The position numbers and the translations under genes are program-made. From the NCBI GenBank assembly GCA_023390815.1, contig JAEWCC010000029.1:4576-68575 (forward strand): a DNA stretch of 64,000 bases. Reading direction: 5' to 3'. A model generated the notes under the pieces. It saw only the letters and a program-made list of their open reading frames with translations, was not told the origin of the DNA and made no database searches. The stretch is from Bacillota bacterium. Its GTDB lineage: Bacteria > Bacillota > Clostridia > Christensenellales > SZUA-584. Every line of letters begins with the position of its first letter. Positions within the stretch are counted from its first letter, which is position 1. Positions 33,710 through 43,671 of this stretch are shown here, piece by piece.

Positions 33710-34689
33710 CTACCTGTGCAGCGTCCGGTACACCGCCGCTTTGATCTCGTCCTTCTGCGGCACCACCGCATTCTCGAGCCCCAGATTGAACGGCAGCGTG
33801 CACATCTTGGCGCCTAGCCTCTCCGGCGGCGCATCAAGATACTTGAATGCTTTTTCGACGACGGACTCCGCGATCTCCGTGCCCATGCCCATCGTGCGGT
33901 GCGCTTCGTGAACCGTCACGAGGCGGCCCGTCTTCTTGACAGACTCCACGACGGTGTCGATATCGAGCGGAACGACCGTGCGCGGATCGATCACCTCGCA
34001 CGAAATCCCCTCCGCTTCAAGCTCCGCGACGGCTTCCATCGTGCGCTGCACATAAAGCAGGTTGCATACGATCGTCACGTCTTTACCGCTCTGCACGATG
34101 TTCGCCTTGCCGAAGGGAATCGCGAACTCCGGATCCTCCGGGACTTCGCCTTTTGTCGCGTAAAGGGCCTTGTGCTCCACAAACAGCACCGGGTTATCGT
34201 CTCTTATCGCTGTGCGCAGCAGTCCCGCCGCGTCCGCAGGGGTTGCAGGGCAGGCCACCTTCATGCCAGGGATGTGCATGAACAACGCCTCGATGGATTG
34301 GGAGTGTTGACCGGCGTTGCCGCGGCCGATACCCTGCTGTCCGCGTACGACAAGCGGTACTCTCGCTTTGCCGCCAAACATATACCGAATCTTTGCCGCC
34401 TGGTTCAAAAGCTGATCCATCGCGACATACGTAAAGTCCATATACATGAGTTCTACCACCGGACGGAGCCCCGCGCACGCCGCGCCGATGCCCGCGCCCA
34501 CGAAAGCGCTCTCGGTGATCGGGGTGTTGCGTACCCGTTTCGCGCCGAACTCATCGAGCAAACCGCGCGTGCAGCCGAATATGCCGCCCTGCTCCGCGAC
34601 GTCCTCGCCCATCACAAAAACCTTGTCGTCCCGTCTCATCTCTTCCGCAAGGACGTCTTTAATCGCCTGCGCGTAAGTCTTAATCGCCA

Positions 34690-34690
<1 letters not shown>
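33710..34690 (-). CDS. acoB: Pyruvate/acetoin dehydrogenase E1 component, beta subunit
   Basis: A 326-residue transketolase-like beta subunit. MGEDVAEQGGIFGCTRGL, NTPITESAFVGAGIGAACAGLRPVVE and the C-terminal RLVTVHEAHRTMGMGTEIAE are typical. Pairs with the alpha subunit, whose gene overlaps it at 34690. GGAGG precedes the ATG. Confidence 0.94.
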
Positions 34691-35673
<983 letters not shown>

Positions 35674-35682
35674 ATTCCCCTC

Positions 35683-36558
35683 CTATTTGATTCCGAGATT
35701 CTCAAGAATCTCTACGATATGCGATGTGCCTTCTGCGATATGACACCCGGCTTCGCGCAGCACTTTTTCTTTCACCTGTGCGCTACCAGTGCCGTCCGCC
35801 GAGACGATTGCGCCCGCGTGGCCCATGCTCTTGCCCTTGGGTGCGTTCTTGCCCGCGATGAGCGCCACGACCGGTTTGGTCACATGCTTTTTGATGTACT
35901 CCGCAGCGAGTTCTTCCTCGCTGCCGCCGATCTCGCCGATGATCACGATGGCCTTCGTCTGCGGGTCCGCTTCAAAATCCGGCAGCAGGTCGACGAACGT
36001 CGAGCCGGGGATCATATCACCGCCGACGCCGACGCAGGTAGACTGGCCGATGCCTTTTTCGCTCATCATGAACACGGTTTCGTAACAGTTGGTGGCGCTG
36101 CGGCTCATCACGCCCACGCCGCCTTCGCGGAATATACGGTGAGCCATAAAGCCCGCCTTGGATTTTCCGGGCGAAATAATGCCGAACGAATTGGGCCCGA
36201 ACAGCCTTACGCCCTTCATGTGCGCCATATGATAGCAACCCATCATATCGCCTACGGGAACGTGCTCTGCGATGGTAATGATCACCGGCACGCCCGCGTC
36301 GATCGCCTCGTATACGCCCGCAGGGGTGAACTTTGCGGGTACGAATATCACCGTCGTGTTCGCGTTTGTCGCTTCAACGGCTTCGCGTACCGTGTTGAAC
36401 ACCGGAACGCCCAGCACTTCTTGGCCGCCCTTGCCCGGGGTTACGCCCGCGACGACATTGGTGCCGTAAGCCAGCATCTGCTCCGTATGGAAGGTGCCTT
36501 CCCTGCCCGTGATGCCCTGAACGATGAGTCTTGTGCTCTGATCGATGATAATGCTCAT
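35683..36558 (-). CDS. sucD: Succinate-CoA ligase (ADP-forming) alpha subunit or related acyl-CoA synthetase
   Basis: A 291-residue CoA-binding subunit: RLIVQGITGREGTFHTEQML, VNV-type Rossmann strand, and the phosphohistidine in KSMGHAGAIVS. Start overlaps the sucC stop (ATGA). In a pathway ending in an acyl-CoA it would make ATP while releasing the acid. Whether the acyl group is succinyl, acetyl or another cannot be told here. Confidence 0.92.
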   Translation of the reverse strand: MSIIIDQSTRLIVQGITGREGTFHTEQMLAYGTNVVAGVTPGKGGQEVLGVPVFNTVREAVEATNANTTVIFVPAKFTPAGVYEAIDAGVPVIITIAEHVPVGDMMGCYHMAHMKGVRLFGPNSFGIISPGKSKAGFMAHRIFREGGVGVMSRSATNCYETVFMMSEKGIGQSTCVGVGGDMIPGSTFVDLLPDFEADPQTKAIVIIGEIGGSEEELAAEYIKKHVTKPVVALIAGKNAPKGKSMGHAGAIVSADGTGSAQVKEKVLREAGCHIAEGTSHIVEILENLGIK

Positions 36559-37709
36559 TTGCGCACCATCCTTTCACGCAACGCCGCGACGCCTTCGGGG
36601 ATACTGTCGACGCTGTGGATACTGCCGCGCACCTGCGCGATGATCTCCAGACCCTGCTGCTTATTGGTGCCTTCCATGCGGACGACGACCGTCTTTTCCT
36701 TGCTCTGCGTCTCCAGCGCCATTTTGATACCGCCCGCGACTTCATCACAGCGCGTAATGCCGCCGAATATGCTGATGAACAGCGTATCGATATCCGGATT
36801 GGAGAGTACGATGCGCACCGCTTCCTTGATGCGGTCCGCCGTTGCGCCGCCGCCCAAGTCGAGCGCAGCGCCTACCGTCATACCGGCCTTTGTAATGAGG
36901 TCGATACAGCTCATCACCATGCCGGAGCCGTTGGACATAACCGCGATGTTGCCGCCCTGTTCGATAGAAATATAGAGGAACTTGAAGGTCCTCGCTTCGT
37001 GGACGAGCGCATCCTCCGGCAGCGTTTCACGAAACGCCATCATATCGGGCAGCCGGTACAGCGCGTCGTCATCGATATCCACCTTGCCGTCCAGCGCGAT
37101 GACCTTGCCGCTTGCGTCCACCACAAGCGGGTTGATCTCTGCCAGCAGGCAGCTGTATTCGCGGAACGCGTCGTACAGCTTGCCGATAATGACCTTAAGC
37201 TGCGGCGCATACTGCGCATCGATGCCGCTCTTGTCCACGAGGTACTGGATCGTGTAATCCTGCAGTCCATAGTACGGGTTGATATTGATCTTGACGATCT
37301 TCTCGGGTGAGGTTTTGGCGACCTCTTCGATGTCCATGCCGCCCTGAGCCGAGAATATGATCAACGGCATTTTGGAGAGACGGTCGAGCATGATCGAAAG
37401 ATACCATTCCTGCACCGGCGAAGCCTTTTCGACGATCAGCAGCTGGTTGACCTTAAACCCCTTAAGGTCGGAGAACAGCAGCTTTTCGCAGACGGCTTTC
37501 GCTTCATTAATGTTATTTGCAAACTGGATGCCACCCGCTTTACCGCGGCCACCCACCTGCACCTGCGCTTTGATCACGACGGGGTAACTGAGTCCCCCGT
37601 CGCTGATCTGCTTTTCGATATTATCGAGGCTGTCGATAACCACACCGTTCATCGTGGGCAGATCATATAGTTCGAAAAGGTCCTTTGCCTTGAATTCCGG
37701 CAGCTTCAT
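36555..37709 (-). CDS. sucC: Succinate-CoA ligase (ADP-forming) beta subunit or related acyl-CoA synthetase
   Basis: A 384-residue ATP-grasp subunit: KAQVQVGGRGKAGGI, EINPLVVD, GAALDLGGGATADRI and the C-terminal FGGITRCDEVAGGI with GTNKQQGLEI. Length is normal for SucC. Seven bases downstream of the aldehyde dehydrogenase. The N-terminal sequence (KAKDLFELYDLPTMNGVV) is divergent from classical SucC, leaving room for a different acyl substrate. Confidence 0.92.
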   Translation of the reverse strand: MKLPEFKAKDLFELYDLPTMNGVVIDSLDNIEKQISDGGLSYPVVIKAQVQVGGRGKAGGIQFANNINEAKAVCEKLLFSDLKGFKVNQLLIVEKASPVQEWYLSIMLDRLSKMPLIIFSAQGGMDIEEVAKTSPEKIVKININPYYGLQDYTIQYLVDKSGIDAQYAPQLKVIIGKLYDAFREYSCLLAEINPLVVDASGKVIALDGKVDIDDDALYRLPDMMAFRETLPEDALVHEARTFKFLYISIEQGGNIAVMSNGSGMVMSCIDLITKAGMTVGAALDLGGGATADRIKEAVRIVLSNPDIDTLFISIFGGITRCDEVAGGIKMALETQSKEKTVVVRMEGTNKQQGLEIIAQVRGSIHSVDSIPEGVAALRERMVRK

Positions 37710-37715
37710 GATGGC

Positions 37716-39080
37716 TTACCCCCAAATTTCTTCGTCCGAGGGCTGCGTCTTTCCGGGTATCACATACGCGATTCTCGAAACGTTGATTAAGTGCTTCCAG
37801 GAGAGGTTTTCGCTGATGGAGTTGTTGCCCCAGCTGCCGCAGCCGAGCGTCGTCGTCGGATTGAGGCCGTTGACGAACGCGCCGCCGTTCATGGTCGAGC
37901 ATATCTGGTTGACCACGATGCGGGATACGGGGAGTACGCCCATCGCGTATTCCACGTTCTGCTTGCTGTCGGAGTGGATGGATGCCGAGTGTCCCTTGCC
38001 CTCGACTTCTAGGTTAGCGAGCGCAATCCCCACAGCTTCCTTCCAGTCGCCGTAGGCATACGCCGTCATCACAGGGCACATCTTTTCCTTGGAAAGGTCG
38101 TCGGCAGCGCCATAAGCGGGTGCCTTGATCAGGATCAGCTTGGTGCCTTCCGGAATGCTGATCTTCGCAAGCTCTGCGATCTTTGCCACGGACTGCCCGA
38201 CCACGTATTTGCTGATTACGCCGTCCGGGAATATCGCGGCGCGCAGCCTGTCGATTTCCTCTTTATCTTCTGTGTAATATGCGCCGTTTTTCTTGAACTC
38301 AGCGATGACGGCGTCGTAATCGTCCCGGTGGACGATCGCGGTCTGCTCACCCGAGCAGATGATGCCGTTGTCAAATATACGGCCCGCGACGATCTTGGGT
38401 ACGCACACCGTAGGATCATATCCTTTATCGATGATGCACTGTACGTTGCCCGCACCCACGCCAAAGCTGGGCTTGCCGCTGGAATACGCGGCTTTAACCA
38501 TGCCCATTCCGCCCGTCGCGATTACGACGTCGACCGCTTTCATGAGTTCGTTCGTGAGTTCGATAGAAGGCTCTTCGAGTATCTGAAATATATCGGTGGG
38601 CACGCCCATCTTGACAAGTTCCGCATCGTAGAGCTCTTTAATGCGCTTCGTGCACTGTTTGGCTCTCGGATGCGGGGCGATGATGACCACGTTCTTGCCC
38701 TTTACCGCAAACATCGCGTTGCACATCGGCGTCACGATGGGGTTGGTGCACGGAGTCACCGCGCCGACTACGCCCATGGGCTTGGCAACTTCGACGAGGC
38801 CTTCCTCTTCGATGTAGCGCAGGATACCCATGCTCTTTTTGCCTTTGAGATGGTTCCAGATGATGCGCGCCTTGCCCTGGTTCTTCTTAATCTTGTCTTC
38901 GTAGACGCCCATGCGCGTCTCCTCAGCGGCCATCTTCGCCAGCGGATCTGCGTTGTCAAATATCACTTTGGCAAACATCCTGACGATGCTGTCCGTTTTT
39001 TCCTGATCGTACGTTTCCAGCACCTTCTGCGCTGCGCGGGCCCGTACGACATATTCCCTGATGATCTCTTCGCCTGTCAT
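37716..39080 (-). CDS. CoA-acylating aldehyde dehydrogenase
   Basis: A 454-residue member of the acetaldehyde/succinate-semialdehyde dehydrogenase (acylating) family, similar to the N-terminal half of AdhE. VGAVTPCTNPIVTPMCNAM, GVGAGNVQCIID, catalytic Cys in NGIICSGEQTAI and the late TTTLGCGSWGNNSISENL support this. It interconverts an acyl-CoA and an aldehyde with NAD(H). No alcohol dehydrogenase domain. Acetaldehyde and succinic semialdehyde are both possible; the neighbours AcoABC and SucCD each suggest one of these. Confidence 0.92.
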   Translation of the reverse strand: MTGEEIIREYVVRARAAQKVLETYDQEKTDSIVRMFAKVIFDNADPLAKMAAEETRMGVYEDKIKKNQGKARIIWNHLKGKKSMGILRYIEEEGLVEVAKPMGVVGAVTPCTNPIVTPMCNAMFAVKGKNVVIIAPHPRAKQCTKRIKELYDAELVKMGVPTDIFQILEEPSIELTNELMKAVDVVIATGGMGMVKAAYSSGKPSFGVGAGNVQCIIDKGYDPTVCVPKIVAGRIFDNGIICSGEQTAIVHRDDYDAVIAEFKKNGAYYTEDKEEIDRLRAAIFPDGVISKYVVGQSVAKIAELAKISIPEGTKLILIKAPAYGAADDLSKEKMCPVMTAYAYGDWKEAVGIALANLEVEGKGHSASIHSDSKQNVEYAMGVLPVSRIVVNQICSTMNGGAFVNGLNPTTTLGCGSWGNNSISENLSWKHLINVSRIAYVIPGKTQPSDEEIWG

Positions 39081-39110
39081 ATCGTAAAACCTCCCGATTT
39101 TAAAATCCGG

Positions 39111-40283
39111 TTATAACCTCGCGACGCCGCTCTTTCTTGCCGCCTCTGCCACCGCTTTGGCTACCGCTCCGCCTACGCGCGGATCAAACGGCGCGGGGAT
39201 GACGTATTCAGAAGTGAGTTCCGCTTCGGGAATGAGGTTCGCCAGCGCGTAGGACGCCGCGATCTTCATCTCGTCGTTGATATCGCTTGCGCGTACATCG
39301 AGTGCGCCGCGGAAAATGCCCGGGAACGCGAGTACGTTGTTGATCTGGTTTGCAAAATCGCTGCGGCCTGTGCCGACTACGCTTGCGCCCGCCTTCTTTG
39401 CGAGGTCCGGCATGATCTCCGGCGTGGGGTTGCTCATTGCAAAGATGATCGGATTGGCGTTCATGCTCCTGACCATCTCTTCGGAAACGATGCCCGGTGC
39501 GGATACGCCGATGAATACGTCGGCGCCCTTGATGACTTCTTCGAGCGAACCTTTCTTCAGCTCACGGTTCGAGATCTTCGCCATTTCCTGCTTGAACGGG
39601 TTGAGGTCCGGCCGGCCTTCCCAGATCGCGCCTTTGGTATCGCACAGGATTACGTTGCGCAGTCCGAGGCTCATCAAAAGCTTCGTTACTGCAACGCCCG
39701 CTGCGCCTGCGCCCGATACGACGCATTCCTGCTCCTCGAGCTTGCGCCCGGTCAGCTTCATCGCGTTGATCATCGCCGCGGCGGTGACAACAGCGGTGCC
39801 GTGCTGGTCGTCATGGAAGATCGGTATGTCGCAGCGCTCTTTGAGCTTCTGCTCGATCTCGAAGCAGCGGGGAGCGGCGATGTCTTCCAGGTTGATCGCG
39901 CCGAAGCTGCCGGAAATCTGATATACGGTTTCTACGATGGTATCGACGTCCTTGCTCTGTATGCAAAGTGGGAACGCGTCTACATCGCCGAAAGACTTGA
40001 AAAGTACGCACTTGCCTTCCATAACCGGCATACCGGCTTCCGGGCCGATATCTCCAAGGCCCAGTACCGCGGTGCCGTCCGTGATGACAGCGGCAAGGTT
40101 CCATCTGCGGGTCAGTTCATAGCTCTTGTTCTTGTCCTTCTGGATCTCCAGACAAGGCTCCGCTACGCCAGGCGTATACGCCAGCGACAAGTCTTCCTTG
40201 TTCTTTACAGGCGTCGTTGCAACGACTTCGATTTTCCCCTTCCACTCATAGTGCTTTTTCAAGCTTTCTTTCCTGTAGTCCAT
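39111..40283 (-). CDS. NAD(P)-dependent malic enzyme
   Basis: A 390-residue bacterial-type malic enzyme that converts L-malate to pyruvate and CO2. LSLAYTPGVAEPC, the metal site region INLEDIAAPRCFEIE, FHDDQHGTAVV and the Rossmann VVSGAGAAGVAVTKLL are all present. No phosphotransacetylase domain. The ATG at 40283 has GGAGG upstream. First gene of the nine-gene operon; its promoter overlaps a FadR-type operator. Confidence 0.95.
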   Translation of the reverse strand: MDYRKESLKKHYEWKGKIEVVATTPVKNKEDLSLAYTPGVAEPCLEIQKDKNKSYELTRRWNLAAVITDGTAVLGLGDIGPEAGMPVMEGKCVLFKSFGDVDAFPLCIQSKDVDTIVETVYQISGSFGAINLEDIAAPRCFEIEQKLKERCDIPIFHDDQHGTAVVTAAAMINAMKLTGRKLEEQECVVSGAGAAGVAVTKLLMSLGLRNVILCDTKGAIWEGRPDLNPFKQEMAKISNRELKKGSLEEVIKGADVFIGVSAPGIVSEEMVRSMNANPIIFAMSNPTPEIMPDLAKKAGASVVGTGRSDFANQINNVLAFPGIFRGALDVRASDINDEMKIAASYALANLIPEAELTSEYVIPAPFDPRVGGAVAKAVAEAARKSGVARL

Positions 40284-40310
40284 TTTCTTACCTCCGATTG
40301 CGTATTTGTA

Positions 40311-40327
40311 TAATGGTCGTACCATTA
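40311..40327. promoter_or_regulatory. FadR/PdhR-type operator at the operon start point
   Basis: TAATGGTCGTACCATTA is a perfect 7-7 palindrome around CGT and contains TGGT-N3-ACCA, the known core of PdhR, LldR and FadR operators of the GntR family. It begins at the edge of the -10 box and covers the predicted transcription start of the malic enzyme operon, ideal for repression by the divergent regulator. Confidence 0.85.
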
Positions 40328-40355
40328 ATATAGCATACGCATTGTTTCATATCAA
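40327..40355 (-). promoter_or_regulatory. Promoter of the malic enzyme-to-larA operon
   Basis: Minus strand: TTGATA (40355-40350), 17-base spacer, TATATT (40332-40327); predicted start near 40320, inside the operator palindrome. The 270-base divergent gap 40284-40560 holds this promoter, the operator and the gntR promoter. Confidence 0.82.
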
Positions 40356-40476
40356 CACCTAATTATCAAAACGATTCTATGAATATCGATGTTAAATAAA
40401 AATACACTGGCAATACTATATGTTTGCCGCATTTATCTCGCGGTTGCTCGTTATATCTATTAAATACAAAAAATAT

Positions 40477-40518
40477 TGGTATGATAATTGGACATTTTAT
40501 TGGCAGTGTGGTATGATA
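40477..40518 (+). promoter_or_regulatory. Promoter of the GntR regulator with direct repeats
   Basis: TTGGAC (40488-40493), 18-base spacer, TATGAT (40512-40517). TGGTATGATA occurs twice (40477-40486 and 40509-40518), start to start 32 bases, three helical turns; each contains the half-site TGGT but neither has the ACCA partner. Confidence 0.65.
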
Positions 40519-40560
40519 TGTTTATCAATTGAGCGATAACAATATAAAGGGATGACGAAC

Positions 40561-41265
40561 ATGCTTGAACCGCCGAAAAAGACCAGACTCTATGAAAACA
40601 TCATTGATCAGCTGATTGTGCTGATCAAGGACGGCACACTCAAGCCCGGTGACAAGCTTCCCCCGGAGAGGAAGCTCGCGGAGGACTTGAATGTCAGCCG
40701 CACCGCTATACGTGAAGCGCTGCGCTCGCTCGAAACAATGGGTTATATCAGTTCGAAGGTGGGCGGCGGCACGTATATTAATGAGATTACGCTCGGTAAT
40801 GTCATGAACCCGTTCTCCGCCGTATTGTCCCAAAACAAGAAGCTCATCGTGGAGCTTTTAGAAGTTCGCATGCTGCTCGAGACTGAGATTGCGCGTCTCG
40901 CCGCGCTGCGTATCGCACCGCATAAAATCCAGGCGCTTCAGAAATCCATCGACAACATGCGCGCAGAGATCGCCGCAGGTAAAAACGGCGTCGACGCGGA
41001 CAGTGAGTTCCATAACGCGCTCGCGGTTGCCTCGGAAAATGAAGCACTCAAGCTGATTCTTGACATGTGCGGCGACCTTTTAACACAAACGCGCGAGGTA
41101 ACCCTCAGCATCCCTGGCCAGCCAGAGATTACGCTCAAAGATCACGAACAGATTTTTGAAGCCGTACGCAAGGGAGACAGCTCGCTGGCTGCGCGGAGAA
41201 TGAAGCAGCATTTGATCGATGCACAGCGCAACCTTGAGAAATTCCGTTCCGAGCCTGCTCAATAA
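40561..41265 (+). CDS. GntR-family regulator, FadR/FCD subfamily
   Basis: A 234-residue regulator. Winged helix: KLPPERKLAEDLNVSRTAIREALRSLETMGYISSKVGGGTY (quoted: PPERKLAEDLNVSRTAIREA). The helical FCD domain follows with metal/ligand-type residues in DADSEFHNALAVASEN and LKDHEQIFEAVRKGD, the D-H-H pattern of FCD proteins that bind small carboxylates. It is divergent from the nine-gene operon, and the TGGT-N3-ACCA palindrome between them is a natural target. The ligand may be pyruvate, lactate or malate by analogy. ATG at 40561 chosen over 40552 for spacing to GGGATGA. Confidence 0.93.
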   Translation: MLEPPKKTRLYENIIDQLIVLIKDGTLKPGDKLPPERKLAEDLNVSRTAIREALRSLETMGYISSKVGGGTYINEITLGNVMNPFSAVLSQNKKLIVELLEVRMLLETEIARLAALRIAPHKIQALQKSIDNMRAEIAAGKNGVDADSEFHNALAVASENEALKLILDMCGDLLTQTREVTLSIPGQPEITLKDHEQIFEAVRKGDSSLAARRMKQHLIDAQRNLEKFRSEPAQ

Positions 41266-41279
41266 CCCAAAACACAGCA

Positions 41280-41306
41280 AAGGCATCCTTCATCAGGATG
41301 CCTTTT
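41280..41306 (+). terminator. Terminator of the GntR gene
   Basis: AAGGCATCC, a 7-base loop TTCATCA, GGATGCCTT, then TTAAAATG. Nine perfect pairs, 14 bases after the stop. It also faces the convergent DUF4956 gene and may serve both. Confidence 0.78.
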
Positions 41307-41365
41307 AAAATGCTTTTACAATTTGTCTTATCGGGTTCCTTATATATAGAAAGGTTTGAAAGACA

Positions 41366-42058
41366 CTAGGATACCATATCGCCCTTATAGCTGATCAGCG
41401 AGGCATCGTGTACGCCTGGAATCGCAGAGAAAGCGTCGATCAGGCCCGCATCGCTCTCGTGGATATTCATCTCAATCGTCAGCTCGATCATGCCCTGCGA
41501 GATCATCTTGGATTTCAGCTTGCCCTGCGGCATCTTGCGCAGTACAGCCTGAACTTCTTTCTTGCAGCTTTCATCAAAGCGGATGACCAGCATGAACGGA
41601 TAGTTGCGTTTGGACCGGAAGAGGTTCCAGACCAACAGGAACACGCTGATTACGCCCGAGGCGATCAGTGCGGGCGCATACTGCCTTGCGCCAAGGCCGA
41701 GACCGGCGGCGATGGCCCAGAACATGAATACCGTATCCATGGGGTCTTTCACAGCGGTACGGAAACGGACGATGGACAGCGCGCCGACCATACCCAGGGA
41801 AAGGATCGGGTTGGCGCTGATTGGCATAATGACCATCGCAGTCACCATGGCGAGCATAATGAGCGATGTGCCGAAGCTTTTAACAAATATCACGCCGCTG
41901 AATGTAAGCCGGTAGATAAAATAAATCAACAGCCCCAGTGCAAATGCCAATGCCAAGGTGATCAGCACATCCACAATATCCAATTCTGCAGTCAGGGCAA
42001 AATCCTCCAGAAAACTCTTCTTGAAAAAGTCCTCAGCAGCCAATGCAATGGTATTCAT
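41366..42058 (-). CDS. DUF4956 membrane protein
   Basis: A 230-residue protein with four membrane helices (residues ~28-150), the conserved SLGMVGALSIVRFRTAVKDPMDTVFMFWAIAAGLGLGA region of DUF4956 (quoted: GALSIVRFRTAVKDP), and a cytoplasmic C-terminal ferredoxin-like domain. The family regularly stands next to VTC-type polyphosphate polymerases, as here. It may form a channel or partner for the polymerase, but no function is established. Confidence 0.9.
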   Translation of the reverse strand: MNTIALAAEDFFKKSFLEDFALTAELDIVDVLITLALAFALGLLIYFIYRLTFSGVIFVKSFGTSLIMLAMVTAMVIMPISANPILSLGMVGALSIVRFRTAVKDPMDTVFMFWAIAAGLGLGARQYAPALIASGVISVFLLVWNLFRSKRNYPFMLVIRFDESCKKEVQAVLRKMPQGKLKSKMISQGMIELTIEMNIHESDAGLIDAFSAIPGVHDASLISYKGDMVS

Positions 42059-42072
42059 TCGTGTTTCTCCTC

Positions 42073-43611
42073 CTACTCATACTTTCTGCATATTACATAT
42101 TTTGAAATCGCGCTGCGCTGAGCCGACTGGATGTTTCCCAGCACGCCCCGTATATGCGCAGGCAAACTTTTTTCAAACTTGACCTCCAGCACCATCGTGC
42201 CCTCCTCATACATGGGCATCGTCGGCGCTTTCGGGTCAAATATATCGGACAGCCACATACCGCTGCGCAGGTCTTTGTCAAATGTAATGCGAATGTTCTC
42301 AAACGGGTAGACATACGCCTCACGGACATAGTCCACGATCACACGCGGGCTCAGCCGGTTGTTCTTGAGCTCCAGAAAGAGTTCCTGCGCGAGCGGTTCA
42401 CTCCGGCGCAGCAAAAATTCACATTCCCCGGTGAGAATCCGGTCGTACTCATCACGCGAGAGATTGATGCTCTTTTTGGTGACAAACTGCCCCTGCTTGA
42501 TCTTCTTTTCGAATTTGATAACATCATCGCTGAAATTGTATATGCGAACGCGATATTTTTTCCGATAGTCGCTGCCGCCCAGTTTTTCGAACAGGGCGCT
42601 CTCATACACGTCGTCAAAATACAGGCTGCGGATAAAATACTCTCCGCTCTCCCCCGCGTACTTATCAAGCTGGGCAAGCGCCTTGAGCGTATTGCGCAGC
42701 AATATATACTCCGTGTAGTTGATATAAAACTTGAGCTCATGGCGGAACGCAGGCTTCTCCTCGGTTTCCTGCGCGGGCTCGTAGTATTCTTCAAACTCGG
42801 TGCGCGCCTGCCGCATCGGCGCCATGGCGGGCGCATCCGTACGGATCCTGCTCTTTCTCTTCGGTGTCGCTTCGGAGAATATCTCCAGTTCGTCCTCTTC
42901 CGCGCGCGTATAAGCGTCGCGGATCGAAGACATGCGGGATCTTACCGGCTGCGCATATTCGAGCGCAGGAGATTCTTCGTGAGGCATGCTGATTTCCATG
43001 CGAACGGTTTCTTCTGCCGGAGGAGTATGCGGCTGCGGCGCAGTAGCCCGCGATTCGGTACGCACATTCGGCTCTGCAGACTGCGGTTTCGTCGGCTGCG
43101 CGGCGATAGTACGGCTTTCCGGACGCGGTGTGCGCTCCACCTCGGTACGCGCCGGATTATAAGGCTGCGCGGCTGCAGTACGGCTTTCAGGACGCGATGT
43201 GCGCTCCGGTTCGGTGCGCGGCGGATTATAAGGCTGCGCGGCGATCGTCCGGACTTCCGTCCGTCTGACGGGTTCCGCTTCGCTCCTTATGCGCGTCTCT
43301 GAACGGGCCTGAATGGTGCGAGGCTGCGGACGCTGAACGCGCTCGCTGTCCGAACGCGACGCATCACCGTACAGTGAAAGCCGCCCCTGCTTTGCTTCAT
43401 CAGCCGCATGGCTGTCAGACTTCTGATAGGAACCCGGCTTGGTGCGGTATCCGCCCATGCGCTCCTCGCGCTTGTCGTTCGTCTTTTCCACCAGCATGTC
43501 AAACGCGCTGCGTTTTGGCGCGAAATCCTTCGTGGAGAGCGGCTGAATATCCTTGCGCTTGACGAGCGGCGTCTCCTTCTTGAGTCTCTTAAAAATATCT
43601 TCGTCTTTCAT
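42073..43611 (-). CDS. VTC-domain polyphosphate polymerase with repeat-rich N-terminus
   Basis: A 512-residue protein. The C-terminal VTC domain (residues ~289-505) has FRHELKFYINYTEY, RSLYFDD, KKYRVRIYNF, KFEKKIKQGQFVTKKS, FLELKNNRLSPRVIVDY and MVLEVKFEKSLPAHI, the basic strands of the tunnel that makes polyphosphate from ATP in yeast Vtc4. The first ~285 residues are charged and low in complexity, with about 23-residue repeats (RTEPERTSRPESRTAAAQPY-type) at residues ~117-198. No membrane segment; it probably docks on DUF4956 15 bases downstream. Confidence 0.9.
   Translation of the reverse strand: MKDEDIFKRLKKETPLVKRKDIQPLSTKDFAPKRSAFDMLVEKTNDKREERMGGYRTKPGSYQKSDSHAADEAKQGRLSLYGDASRSDSERVQRPQPRTIQARSETRIRSEAEPVRRTEVRTIAAQPYNPPRTEPERTSRPESRTAAAQPYNPARTEVERTPRPESRTIAAQPTKPQSAEPNVRTESRATAPQPHTPPAEETVRMEISMPHEESPALEYAQPVRSRMSSIRDAYTRAEEDELEIFSEATPKRKSRIRTDAPAMAPMRQARTEFEEYYEPAQETEEKPAFRHELKFYINYTEYILLRNTLKALAQLDKYAGESGEYFIRSLYFDDVYESALFEKLGGSDYRKKYRVRIYNFSDDVIKFEKKIKQGQFVTKKSINLSRDEYDRILTGECEFLLRRSEPLAQELFLELKNNRLSPRVIVDYVREAYVYPFENIRITFDKDLRSGMWLSDIFDPKAPTMPMYEEGTMVLEVKFEKSLPAHIRGVLGNIQSAQRSAISKYVICRKYE
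43018..43263 (-). repeat. 69-bp coding repeats in the VTC-protein gene
   Basis: Three to four degenerate 69-bp units encode 23-residue Arg/Glu/Pro/Ser-rich repeats, two of them nearly identical (shared AAQPYNP and RPESRT). Confidence 0.75.
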
Positions 43612-43671
43612 TCGAACCCCTGTGTTTCGGTGATAACCATCCGTACTTTATATCTGCCTTCCCAACAGTCA

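Noticed and set aside
35683..39080. Sulfoacetate degradation module (CoA ligase plus acylating sulfoacetaldehyde dehydrogenase)
   Set aside because: SucCD-like and acylating dehydrogenase genes do occur in that pathway, but no sulfoacetaldehyde reductase, isethionate lyase or sulfonate transporter is present and the partners here are malic enzyme and a 2-oxo acid dehydrogenase.
42154..43302. Plus-strand open frame opposite the VTC-protein gene
   Set aside because: Arg-rich shadow of the repeat-containing gene; no ribosome site and no domain.
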